Shown piece after piece: positions 45,101-53,433 of a DNA stretch of 64,000 nt (position 1 is the first letter of the stretch; each line of letters begins with the position of its first letter). Made by a program: the position numbers and the translations under genes. Under the pieces are notes generated by a model that was given only the letters and a program-made list of their open reading frames with translations, ran no database searches and was not told the origin of the DNA. The stretch comes from Ignavibacterium sp037440165 (lineage in GTDB: Bacteria; Bacteroidota; Ignavibacteria; Ignavibacteriales; Ignavibacteriaceae): the NCBI RefSeq assembly GCF_037440165.1, contig NZ_JBBIUQ010000006.1, forward strand, positions 62,001 to 126,000, given 5' to 3'.

Positions 45101-45905
45101 CTGATTTATTACTGGCTGCTTCATTAACATTTACTAAAAATGAATAATATACTGAAGCCCCATCTGTCTTGACCGAATCGAATCCACGATTAACATCTTC
45201 ACCGCCTAAATTACTGATTTGAACAGCGTTGCCAACATCAGTTCCTGGATAACCAAGATATGACAAGCCTGTTGTGGTTGTCAGAGGATTAGTTCCAGTT
45301 CCGCTATGAGATGACCAGCCATTACTAGTAAGTAATCCACTAAATTCAAAATTTTCAATGAGTAAAGGTTGTTCAATGTTGAAATTGAGCGACAGGACTT
45401 CCTCAGGTAATCCTGTTACACTGTTCCATCCATAAACTCTTGTGTAAGGTACTGTTGATGTTTTCCAGCTCAAATTAAAATATGTTCCAATGAATGATAA
45501 AGCTGAAGTCTGAAAACGAAATCTGGATAATCTTTTACTTTCTCCGGCCAAGATCACTCCATTTGAACCGGGAAGATTTGAAGAAGTTCTGATAATGTTA
45601 CTGCTTGTCAATAATGCAGAAGGAGGTAGTGCAGTGGAAGGGAAGTCAGTATAATCAGTTACAAGTGAAAATGAAGCACTGCCGCCATTCAAAAATGCAG
45701 GATCGTAATTCCACACGAACGCTGCATTACTGAATGTAAATGAGGAGCTTCCGGTATTCTGAACATACACATCGAATGTCAGTGAGTTGGATGATTCGAA
45801 ATTAATATTCGAAACAATCAGCTTTAATTGCTGTGAAAAACTGACACTTGAAAAAATCAGTAAAATACTGAGAACAAGAAAGAATTTGTGAAAGAGTTTT
45901 AACAT
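42180..45905 (-). CDS. Large secreted lectin-like surface protein with T9SS domain, copy 1
   Basis: The 1241-residue protein has a signal peptide (LSILLIFSSVSFSQ) and a GAGGTGAT ribosome-binding site. It has a cohesin-like beta region (about 25-170), then two laminin-G/concanavalin-like segments of related sequence (LIENFEFSGLLTSNGWSSHSG, about 175-400, and ITDDFNYVVGTLLTQNGWVAHSG, about 640-860). An Ig-like region with PSGPQLLATPSTLSGFTYFV and an FN3-like region lie between them. The C-terminal cassette carries GWNLVSVPG (about 877), GWNLIGGYE (about 957), FELPPVPF (about 1070) and the sorting domain QNYPNPFNPTTTIEF (from about 1160). It probably binds surface or extracellular carbohydrate, but the ligand is unknown. 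It is nearly identical to the gene at 60520. Confidence 0.85.
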   Translation of the reverse strand: MLKLFHKFFLVLSILLIFSSVSFSQQLKLIVSNINFESSNSLTFDVYVQNTGSSSFTFSNAAFVWNYDPAFLNGGSASFSLVTDYTDFPSTALPPSALLTSSNIIRTSSNLPGSNGVILAGESKRLSRFRFQTSALSFIGTYFNLSWKTSTVPYTRVYGWNSVTGLPEEVLSLNFNIEQPLLIENFEFSGLLTSNGWSSHSGTGTNPLTTTTGLSYLGYPGTDVGNAVQISNLGGEDVNRGFDSVKTDGASVYYSFLVNVNEAASNKSGDYFIHIGDRASPTSFTSFSARMFARVVSDQINFGLSNTSTVTYGTTNFSKNQTYLIVVKYTINIAGNDTTKFWVFSSGVPQSEDQAGTPELVNSATPGQNNIDALGLRQGSSINSPSVIVDGIRIGRAWEDILTLPSGPQLLATPSTLSGFTYFVGSGPSASQSYNLSGSDLNPPAGNITVTAPTNYEVSINNSTFTNSVLVPYSGGSLTLTPIYVRLKTGLAGGVYNGEVITNSGGGANDAIVTCNGNVVKPEPTNHVSNFTGTLANPSYYYINLSWTDATGGTEPDGYLIRASSVAFDSIQTPADGIPVTNSTFNQNVDQGVQTATFGLNSGTTYYFKIFPYSNSGSLIDYKIDGTIPQFSIATANLPVLPITDDFNYVVGTLLTQNGWVAHSGAGVNSVTIVDTNLSYLGYVNSGIGKAVYLTNNGEDLNRAFETTSSGSLYTSFLVSVDSAQNAGDYFFHLGPENTTTLFFGKVFVKKDSLSGNLAFGIAKRNNSDVVYTSPVYNTSTTYLVVIKYEFNSGSSTDDSVRLWINPVLDGNEPPADLSVGDAGTDPLSLAMIALRQGSTASSPKLYYDGLRVANTWLPSGLQTTFQLTASVSNGWNLVSVPGQHPVDQNVLTWWPGKDPSANVFKYQGGYQTVTTVQPGIGYWMKHSGDNTYNTGDEWPAGGILIAPHDPLNAAAGWNLIGGYEFLAPVSALTTNPSGLIQGLVYGYTAGGGYQVASNLVPGFGYWLKLSAAGQINVNPGPTASLKLADFIPDDFGKIIITDNAGKSYTLYVAQGKQANKTSLDFFELPPVPFTDMFDVRYSSGRFVEELASAKTIQMQGVEYPVRVRVEGMMIRISDETGKAVNERLKNGEEITISNPQISKLNVMGDVIPESYSLEQNYPNPFNPTTTIEFSLPEDVENVRLTIYNALGEKVAELINGKMEAGRYRYQWNASEVSTGLYIYELKTNKFSSVKKMMLLK
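42183..45660. repeat. Long direct repeat, copy 1 (about 3.48 kb)
   Basis: Bases 42183-45660 match 60523-64000 at a constant offset of 18,340 with no insertion or deletion. In the lines I compared I saw only two differences, both synonymous and both within the last 16 codons of the gene (42183 C versus 60523 T; 42228 T versus 60568 C). The similarity stops at the stop codon. Confidence 0.9.
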
Positions 45906-45935
45906 AGCATCACCTCAATTGATATTTAATTTATA

Positions 45936-47399
45936 TTATGGTTTTTTTACTGAGTAACCTGATAAATTATTTTGAAAAACTATACTTACATCAGCTGAAT
46001 CAGTTATTGAATCACCGTTAAGATCAGTATTTACATAACCGCCAATGTTTAATACATCATTTTTAAAAACATTATTAAGATCACTTATTTCAATAAATCC
46101 ATCCTGATTAACATCACCTGTGATTATGCACCATTTCCCATTCATCAGTTTTAAGTTATTGCCATAAGCTTTTCCTGATGAAGTAGTAAAATCATAGATA
46201 GCAAAATCATTTATAAAATTAATTGGTACAGAACTCCAGGTCTCAACTGAATTTCTGTGTTTAACTACTAAATAGTAAGGTGTACTGTTAGATAAATTAT
46301 TAAATGATATCTCTGAATTTCCATTTAAATCTGCTAAAACTTCTTTTTGTTCTATTACAGAAAATGGATTTGATACATTTCTAATCTCAATTGTTAATGA
46401 ATCAGGTATCATATTCGTACCGTTAAACCTGCCTTCTAAAAGGAGTGAAAGTTGGAGAGTTTTAATATTTGTTGGAAAACTAAACGACGCTACAACAGGC
46501 AAATGATCAGTTGAATAATGTAATGCATCGGCTACCAACTGTCCAACGGCTGAGTTTGGTGGTCTGTTGATTGAATCATTATAGTGACTTCCATCGTTAC
46601 CTAAAACATAATAGCTGCCCGGAATAAAAGTAACTCCACCCGGATCCATTATTGCCTGAGACATCAGAATCATATCAAACCTGTCATCAAGTCCACCTCC
46701 AACTCCATCTCCAAATTGTCTTAATCTGGATGACTGTGTATGATGAATCGAATAGGCAGGGTTATTCCATGTACCAGTGAGATTGATTGGATCTATTACA
46801 TAACCACTCGAACTCTGATCTAATAATTTCTGATATGCGAATTCACCCGAACGATAAATATTAAAATCACCGAGCACGATAAAGTTTGTATTTAGCGGTA
46901 GCGAATTTGTCCTTTGTCTTAAACTATCAACTTCAGCAGCTCTCAATAGTTCATTCTGCAATGAATCACTTGCTTTTAAATGAACTGAATAAATTATAAT
47001 TGTATCGCCAGTCAGATTGTAAATCAGTTTGAATTCATTTATATCTCTTAAAGCAGTTCTTATCGGTGTGTTACTTAGGAAAGTAAATAAATTCGATTTG
47101 AAGAAAATTGCATTATCAGAATCAAAACCATTTATAAATATTCCTGCTTGATAATTTGGATTATTTGGTAAAAGAATTTTATTCAGAAAAGCATTAACTC
47201 CCTGCTGTGAAGTAATTTCTTGAACAACTAAAATATCTGGCTGAATATATGAAAATATCGTTCTGAAATATGGATTTCTGGTTGTTGTATCCGTTATCGG
47301 GTAATTCAGAATATTATAAGTCATAATGGTATGCTGATTCTGAGCGTAGCCAACAGTGAAAAATAGAAAAGTTAAAATTAAAGCAATCCAAACCTTCAT
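45936..47399 (-). CDS. Secreted endonuclease/exonuclease/phosphatase-fold protein
   Basis: The 487-residue protein has a signal peptide (ILTFLFFTVGYAQ) and an EEP domain (about 20-310) with the family landmarks TMTYNIL-type start (IMTYNILNYPI), VVQEITSQ with the metal-binding Glu, YSVHLKAS, VLGDFNIYRSGE, DRFDMILMS and the terminal STDHLPVVASF. It could be an extracellular nuclease or phosphatase. The C-terminal about 175 residues form a module with VVKHRNSVETWS, KAYGNNLKL and a dockerin-like calcium-loop pair (GDVNQDGFIEISD, TDLNGDSITDSAD). It ends without a YPNPFNP sorting domain. The same module ends the neighbouring BNR protein. Confidence 0.85.
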   Translation of the reverse strand: MKVWIALILTFLFFTVGYAQNQHTIMTYNILNYPITDTTTRNPYFRTIFSYIQPDILVVQEITSQQGVNAFLNKILLPNNPNYQAGIFINGFDSDNAIFFKSNLFTFLSNTPIRTALRDINEFKLIYNLTGDTIIIYSVHLKASDSLQNELLRAAEVDSLRQRTNSLPLNTNFIVLGDFNIYRSGEFAYQKLLDQSSSGYVIDPINLTGTWNNPAYSIHHTQSSRLRQFGDGVGGGLDDRFDMILMSQAIMDPGGVTFIPGSYYVLGNDGSHYNDSINRPPNSAVGQLVADALHYSTDHLPVVASFSFPTNIKTLQLSLLLEGRFNGTNMIPDSLTIEIRNVSNPFSVIEQKEVLADLNGNSEISFNNLSNSTPYYLVVKHRNSVETWSSVPINFINDFAIYDFTTSSGKAYGNNLKLMNGKWCIITGDVNQDGFIEISDLNNVFKNDVLNIGGYVNTDLNGDSITDSADVSIVFQNNLSGYSVKKP

Positions 47400-47402
47400 T
47401 TT

Positions 47403-50400
47403 TTATCTCTCTATATCAGAATATAAATTTTGTGGAGTTATTTTTTGGACACCAGCTGAGCTGTTAGTAAAAACAAAAATCAGATCAAAAATTTCGGTGA
47501 ATAAATCATTATTCAGATCAGTAGATAAATATCCTTGTTCACCGAATGAATTGGAATTAAATATTAACGAAACATCTGATGAATTTATAAAACCATCCTG
47601 ATTTACATCTCCGCTGTAAATGCACCATTTGTCATTTACTAACTTTAAGTTATTTCCATAAGCTTTACTCTGTGCTGTCGTGAAATCATAATTAGCAAAA
47701 CCTGAATTAAATTGAATTGGACTTGCTGACCAGGTCTCAATAGAATTTCTGTGTTTTACAACAACATAATAAGGAGTGTTCTCAGCTGCATTTGAGAACT
47801 GTAATACAGAATTCCCAGTATTATCTGGAATGGTTTTAATTTGACTTATCAGAGAATATGGAGCTGAAGAAGTTCTTAGCTCAACAGTAATTGTATCAGT
47901 ATTGTTTGTTGTTGGATTAAGAAAGCTTTCGAACATTACTGTCAGATTAAGTGATTTTTCCTGCGGTAGAAGATTTCTCATCAGATATGTAATTGAATTT
48001 TCAATTAGATTCTTTGCAACATTTTGATCAGCAAACTGTGAGATTGCAAATGAATAAAAGATATTCTTGGAAATTGAAGTATCACCATTTGGATTGTAGA
48101 TAAATATTCCTCCATTGGTTGAAGTTCCTGTTGACCAGTTAGCAATTCGACTTATTCCTGAAACTCCTGGCAAGACGGTCATCTCATCCCTTGCACCATA
48201 ACCAATTGTTCCGCCATTATTAACAGTAATCGGACTGGGGATACTATTTGGAGTTGTAAAAACCGGATGATTTGTTACAGCTATCTGTAAGCTTGCACCA
48301 GAACGGTCGCTCACCCAGTTGCTGTCGAGCAATAAGTTTCTCCGGAAATTAACATCTAACTCAGTAGTTTGTTTTCTGTATATGTATCCAACTTCACCGC
48401 CTTCAACAAGAACCTTTCCTCCGCTTTGTGTGTAACTTACCAGTGCAGTTCTTTTTGTTGCATCATTAAATATTGATGATTCTTTTACTCCTGCAGATAA
48501 AATCACAACATCGTAATTTGATAGAGTGGCTGTATTCAGAGCAGAAAATGTTGTCTGATCAACTGTGTAACCACTCTCAGTCAGTGTTGTCGCAAAAAGA
48601 TTAGCTGAGGCACCGAGCGGAATATTATATTCTCCAAAAGATATTTTTTCTTTGGAAGCTCTGTCTTCAGTAGAAACATCATCATCAATTACAAGAATAT
48701 TTCCTAATGATTGTAAAATTGTGAATGAGTGATATCCACTTGCTGGATTATAGCTAAAATTCTGCTGCTGAGAATTATCAGTTGCTTTAATTCTGTACTC
48801 AATTATATCACCCGGGAAAACACTGATTGTTGGAAAATTTGCTGAATAAATACTGCCTGATTGTAATATCAAATTAAATGATGAAATGCTTCCACCATTT
48901 TTTCTGTATTCACAAATAACACTTTGTATTCCAAAATTATCAGTTATATCTGAAATAACTGTTGGCGGAAATCTTGAAACTGTTAAATTCTGTATTGGTG
49001 TATGAGTTATTGTTGGAGGAGAGTTATCGATGATCGTCTGAAATGAATAATAATTTGCCGGAGCGTTTGCTGGTGATGTTGTTTTCAATCCCTGATTGTC
49101 TGTAGCTGAAATATAATAATTATATGTTGTTGCTGTTCCGTTACCGGGAATGTTTGCCGAATAATTATTGCCTCCGGTGTTTGTCATAACAATACTGTCA
49201 GATATAACTCCAACACCTCGTCCCCAATAAACTTTAATCGATGAAGCAACAAGAGGATTTACTGATGTGATTGAAGCATTTACTGTATATGGTCCGTTCA
49301 AATTTTCTGTATTGGTTAAAGGAGTATGAGTAATAGATGGTCCGAATGAAACTATTGTTGACCACGCCTGATAATTGCCTGATCTGTCCTCAGCCCAAAC
49401 AGGATATGCTTTACCATTTGCTGCAGTTATTCCAATATAATCTCCCTGATAACCTGAAGCTAATCCACTTATTGGTTTGGGTTTAAAGTTTGCGTCACTG
49501 ATTTGATAATTTTCAAAAGTTAGTCCACCATCGAAGGAAGAAGCCATCCACACGCCAGAGCTGTCACTAGTAGTGTTTCTGTTATCGTAGAAAACAATAT
49601 GTAATGCACCGCTTGACTGATCAACAGTGCACCATGGATAATATTGATCTTTTCCGTTGTTAAGAGCATCTTTATTTACTCTTATTTGACTACTCCATGT
49701 ATTTCCACCATCAGTTGATCTTATCAAAACTATATCAGGATCACTTCCTGCAGGTGCAACACCTCTTTGCGACCAGACAATGTAAATATAACCGTTTCTC
49801 AGACCACCTGATCTGTCAACTGCCATAGATGGAAAAGATGAAACTCTGATATTAGTTGGTTTTAAATTTCCTCTGATACCAAAATTTGGTGCAGAATAAA
49901 TTCTGGATTTTGTAAATGATACTCCACCATTAGTTGATTTAGCAAATCCAATGGCATCTTCACCATAAACGCCTGTGCCCCAATTGTCATAAATTGCGAA
50001 TGCAGCATAAACTTCTCCATTCGGACCAGTCGAGATATTTACTCCCTGAGCGTGACTGCCGGGTGAAAGCGATGCCGATAAATCTACAAAACTGCTCCAG
50101 CTCACTCCACTATTAGTTGAGTAATTAAGCACAACCTGATTATCACTTGCACTGCCGCTTACAAAATGTGTCCAGGCATCATAAACACGATTGATATATG
50201 GACTTGAAGATTGCTTATCAACCCAAAGATGATTTTTATCCAAAAGATCTCCAGAACCAGGATCAGCAAATGCTGTGTAATTTGACCAGGTTAATCCGTT
50301 GTTTGTAGAAACTGAGACACCTTGTCCGCCGCCGCTTCTGATGTATCCAATATAAAAATTTCCATTTGGTCCAATCACTGCAGCAGGATCACCGCTGTTT

Positions 50401-50813
50401 GCACCAATTGGCGGATTATCATATCCTGTCCAGCTTGTTCCTCCGTTTGTTGACCAGTACAATCCTGTTCCATACAAAGTTGTAACAGGCCAGTTAGTCG
50501 TATTAGCACTTGCAAAAATTATATTGGGATTTGATGGATGTACATCCACACTTATTTCGGATTGAGTAGAAGAGGATGAAGGCAGTATTCTGAAGTTTGG
50601 GTTTACTATTGCTTCAATGTTATTATTCAGTTTATGATATTGATAGTAATGAATTTCATTAAACTTATAATTCAAATCAATAGGAAGATTATTTTCCTGA
50701 CTTATTGTTACCTTAGTCCATTTTTTATCTTCTTCTTTGGTTTCTGTTTGCGATGAGATTGTTATGCTTAGAAAGAAGAATATTAAGAAGAAGATTGATA
50801 TAATAGTTTTCAT
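47403..50813 (-). CDS. Large secreted BNR-repeat (sialidase-like fold) protein
   Basis: The 1136-residue protein has a signal peptide (FLIFFFLSITISSQ). The N-terminal half (about 75-490) holds at least five BNR/Asp-box-like repeats (YWSTNGGTSWTG, VSTNNGLTWSN, NYSTNSGVSWSS, IRSTDGGNTWSS, ASSFDGGLTFEN), suggesting a beta-propeller. Ig-like regions follow (about 500-700), then a Rossmann-like segment (ILVIDDDVSTEDRASKE, YDVVILSAGVKESS, GGKVLVEGGEVGYI), as in Bacteroidota proteins with a glutaminase-like domain. The C-terminus is the VVKHRNSIETWS / KAYGNNLKL / GDVNQDGFINSSD module and lacks YPNPFNP. No sialidase catalytic residues could be confirmed, so hydrolase activity is not claimed. Confidence 0.78.
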   Translation of the reverse strand: MKTIISIFFLIFFFLSITISSQTETKEEDKKWTKVTISQENNLPIDLNYKFNEIHYYQYHKLNNNIEAIVNPNFRILPSSSSTQSEISVDVHPSNPNIIFASANTTNWPVTTLYGTGLYWSTNGGTSWTGYDNPPIGANSGDPAAVIGPNGNFYIGYIRSGGGQGVSVSTNNGLTWSNYTAFADPGSGDLLDKNHLWVDKQSSSPYINRVYDAWTHFVSGSASDNQVVLNYSTNSGVSWSSFVDLSASLSPGSHAQGVNISTGPNGEVYAAFAIYDNWGTGVYGEDAIGFAKSTNGGVSFTKSRIYSAPNFGIRGNLKPTNIRVSSFPSMAVDRSGGLRNGYIYIVWSQRGVAPAGSDPDIVLIRSTDGGNTWSSQIRVNKDALNNGKDQYYPWCTVDQSSGALHIVFYDNRNTTSDSSGVWMASSFDGGLTFENYQISDANFKPKPISGLASGYQGDYIGITAANGKAYPVWAEDRSGNYQAWSTIVSFGPSITHTPLTNTENLNGPYTVNASITSVNPLVASSIKVYWGRGVGVISDSIVMTNTGGNNYSANIPGNGTATTYNYYISATDNQGLKTTSPANAPANYYSFQTIIDNSPPTITHTPIQNLTVSRFPPTVISDITDNFGIQSVICEYRKNGGSISSFNLILQSGSIYSANFPTISVFPGDIIEYRIKATDNSQQQNFSYNPASGYHSFTILQSLGNILVIDDDVSTEDRASKEKISFGEYNIPLGASANLFATTLTESGYTVDQTTFSALNTATLSNYDVVILSAGVKESSIFNDATKRTALVSYTQSGGKVLVEGGEVGYIYRKQTTELDVNFRRNLLLDSNWVSDRSGASLQIAVTNHPVFTTPNSIPSPITVNNGGTIGYGARDEMTVLPGVSGISRIANWSTGTSTNGGIFIYNPNGDTSISKNIFYSFAISQFADQNVAKNLIENSITYLMRNLLPQEKSLNLTVMFESFLNPTTNNTDTITVELRTSSAPYSLISQIKTIPDNTGNSVLQFSNAAENTPYYVVVKHRNSIETWSASPIQFNSGFANYDFTTAQSKAYGNNLKLVNDKWCIYSGDVNQDGFINSSDVSLIFNSNSFGEQGYLSTDLNNDLFTEIFDLIFVFTNSSAGVQKITPQNLYSDIER

Positions 50814-50826
50814 TTAAGTTTAAAAT

Positions 50827-53433
50827 TTATTTTGTAAAAATCATTTTTTTTATTTCACTGTAAGAGCCAATTGTTAATTTGTAGAAATATATTCCACTTG
50901 GTAGTTCTGAATCAGCGTTGAAAAGTATTGTGTGATATCCTGCTTCGTAAAAGCTATCCACTATTGTTTTAATTTCTCTTCCAAGAACATCAAACAATTT
51001 TATTGAGTGCCAACCATTGATTGGTGATCGCCAACTTATAGTAGTGCTTGGATTAAATGGGTTCGGATAATTTTGTTCAAGCTGAAAATTAGAAGGTAAA
51101 TTGTTTAATCTGATTTTTATCTTATTCACTGAATTATCATTAATTGTAAACTCATCTCCGGCCTTTATTATTTGCTCAGTAGATTTGTCCAAAGTTGAAA
51201 GAATGATTTCAGCTTTTTCAACTTTAAACTTTACAGGATAAACGACTCCCTGAAATAAAATAATTTTTTCTCCGCCAGAATTTTCAACATACTTTTGAGA
51301 AGAAAACCTTACATCAAAAATATCAGGGAAGGGAAGTGGTGGTAATTCAAAAAAATCAGTTGATTCATCGGACTTCGTTAAATATAGTGTTGAGTTCTTT
51401 CCCTCAGCATCAGTGAGTGTAATTTTAATCCATTCAGGATTTGGCTTAAAGATTTTCTCTTCAGTATGATTAAAAGTTAATGAATTAAGATTAATTTTTC
51501 CTGAACTGCTTAACTTCACCCAATATCCGTAACCGGGATTCAGGACAGAGACAGTTTGGTATCCGTTTCCCGGCGTAAATCCATAGAAATTACTTGAAAT
51601 TAAATTTGATGGGTCTGATGTAACTGAAGAAACAGGAATAGAACTTTGATAAACACCAAATAGGTTCCAGCCAGCATTACACTGAATCGGGACATTAGGA
51701 TAATACAAAATTCCCGATGAAGGCCATTCATCACCTGTATTGTATATTCTGTTATTCTGATGTTTCATCCAGTAGCCTTTTCCCACTTCCAGATCGGTAA
51801 CAAATTGATATTGAACATTAAATCCATGAACATTGGCAGTCTTATCTCTGTATTGCCACCATGTATTTACATACTGATTGTTAGGATGATAACCAGGGAC
51901 TGAAACAAGGTTCCAGCCATTATAAATAATTTGTGTGAAAGGAAAGGATGAAGGATATGGAATATTAACGGATCTCATTATCCAGCATCTCTCAGCCGAT
52001 TGAATTATTAATGGAAACCACATTGTCGTATCTGAAATTCCCTGATAATAAGACCGTCCTGAAACAAACTCATCATTATGCACCGCGCAAGGATACTTAA
52101 TACCTAAAGGAAGTTTAATTGTAATCCAATAATCTGAACCTGCAGAAATAATCGGGGCATTATTATCAAATGCAAAATGGACATAGTCACTGCTTTGAGT
52201 AAGATAAACGCTGCTGTTAAACAACTTGTTATAAATTACTGGCCCGGGGATATTGTTATTTGGACCAGCAGCACGCACTTGTACTTCAACATCACCTACA
52301 GTTGCAAATTCAGTTTGATATAAGAAATCAACCCCTGCAAGTTTTATGTCCTGTTCCGCAGTGTATCTCATCCCGGCTTTAAATCTTACAAATGGATTTC
52401 CAAATCCCATCCAGCTATCTACAAAATTATCACCACGGTCATAAATAGTTCTTGTGAAAGAATTTGGATAAACCAACATTCTGAATTTGGAAGAATTATT
52501 TAATGGATAATCATCTCCTCCGACACTAATTGATCCATTGACAAGATATGTACCCCTTGATGGTGGTGAATATATTAATGTTATGCTGTCTCTCTGTTGT
52601 GCGGGAATAAAATTTCCCATTGCTGTTGGTTGAGTAACACCACTGACATTCCATCCGAAATTATAATTTGTACCGAGTAATCCAAGATTTTTCGTGACAG
52701 CACGAACATAGATTCTGTTCAGTTCAATGTTTTCAGGAGTTGAATCAAAATAATATTTTGTATTGTTTATCTGACTCTCACGAAATCCTTCCTTTGGTTC
52801 ATTAATTTTTTCATACTTCTTTTTTTCGTAAGAAAAACTTGCTGTAAAAGATTGGATAGGTAAACCAGTGTATTGATAGAAACTTACAAGTGCCAAGTCG
52901 TAATTCGGTCTGATAATCTGAGGACCTGTGATGTCATCAATGTAAATATTGAAAGCATCACGGCTGCGGTTAACAAATGCGATATAAATCTGCTGTCCGA
53001 CAAAAGCTGATAAGCTGTATTTTTTGTACTGCCACGAAGTTGAAGTTGCAAATATGACTGCAAGATTTGTCCATCCTGCATTATTGGGATTATTTGTAGA
53101 ACCAATTTTTACAACCAGACTTTCTGGAAATGCTGAGCTTTGAATGCTATGCCAGAATGATAAACTATCACCAGAATTCACGAAAAGTCTTTTTGATATC
53201 AGCCAATCATCATTCTGGAGAGTAGCTGATTCAAATCTGCTGGTAACCGATGCAGGAGCAGTTCTGAATTTCAAAGTTGTTCTTTGCCAGGTTTGTATTC
53301 CATTATCACGATTTATAATAGTCCAATCAAAAATACTTTCCGGGTCTGTAAAACTTTCATTTATTCTTACCTGAGCAAATAAATTGTTAAATAATATTAT
53401 TGCAATAAAATATGTAGCAAAAATTCTGTTCAT
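50827..53433 (-). CDS. Secreted choice-of-anchor-J protein with T9SS domain
   Basis: The 868-residue protein has a signal peptide (FIAIILFNNLFAQ) and an N-terminal choice-of-anchor-J beta-sandwich (about 25-175: INESFTDPESIFDWTIIN, NDDWLISKRLFVNSGDSLSFW, IYIAFVNRSRDAFNIYIDDI). A CARDB-like region and a further beta domain follow. The C-terminal cassette then has GWNLVSVPG (about 508), GWNLFGVYQ (about 588), FELPPLPFPDIFDVRFSS (about 695) and the sorting domain QNYPNPFNPSTTISW (from about 790). No catalytic motif is seen; an adhesive or structural surface role is inferred. Confidence 0.8.
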   Translation of the reverse strand: MNRIFATYFIAIILFNNLFAQVRINESFTDPESIFDWTIINRDNGIQTWQRTTLKFRTAPASVTSRFESATLQNDDWLISKRLFVNSGDSLSFWHSIQSSAFPESLVVKIGSTNNPNNAGWTNLAVIFATSTSWQYKKYSLSAFVGQQIYIAFVNRSRDAFNIYIDDITGPQIIRPNYDLALVSFYQYTGLPIQSFTASFSYEKKKYEKINEPKEGFRESQINNTKYYFDSTPENIELNRIYVRAVTKNLGLLGTNYNFGWNVSGVTQPTAMGNFIPAQQRDSITLIYSPPSRGTYLVNGSISVGGDDYPLNNSSKFRMLVYPNSFTRTIYDRGDNFVDSWMGFGNPFVRFKAGMRYTAEQDIKLAGVDFLYQTEFATVGDVEVQVRAAGPNNNIPGPVIYNKLFNSSVYLTQSSDYVHFAFDNNAPIISAGSDYWITIKLPLGIKYPCAVHNDEFVSGRSYYQGISDTTMWFPLIIQSAERCWIMRSVNIPYPSSFPFTQIIYNGWNLVSVPGYHPNNQYVNTWWQYRDKTANVHGFNVQYQFVTDLEVGKGYWMKHQNNRIYNTGDEWPSSGILYYPNVPIQCNAGWNLFGVYQSSIPVSSVTSDPSNLISSNFYGFTPGNGYQTVSVLNPGYGYWVKLSSSGKINLNSLTFNHTEEKIFKPNPEWIKITLTDAEGKNSTLYLTKSDESTDFFELPPLPFPDIFDVRFSSQKYVENSGGEKIILFQGVVYPVKFKVEKAEIILSTLDKSTEQIIKAGDEFTINDNSVNKIKIRLNNLPSNFQLEQNYPNPFNPSTTISWRSPINGWHSIKLFDVLGREIKTIVDSFYEAGYHTILFNADSELPSGIYFYKLTIGSYSEIKKMIFTK

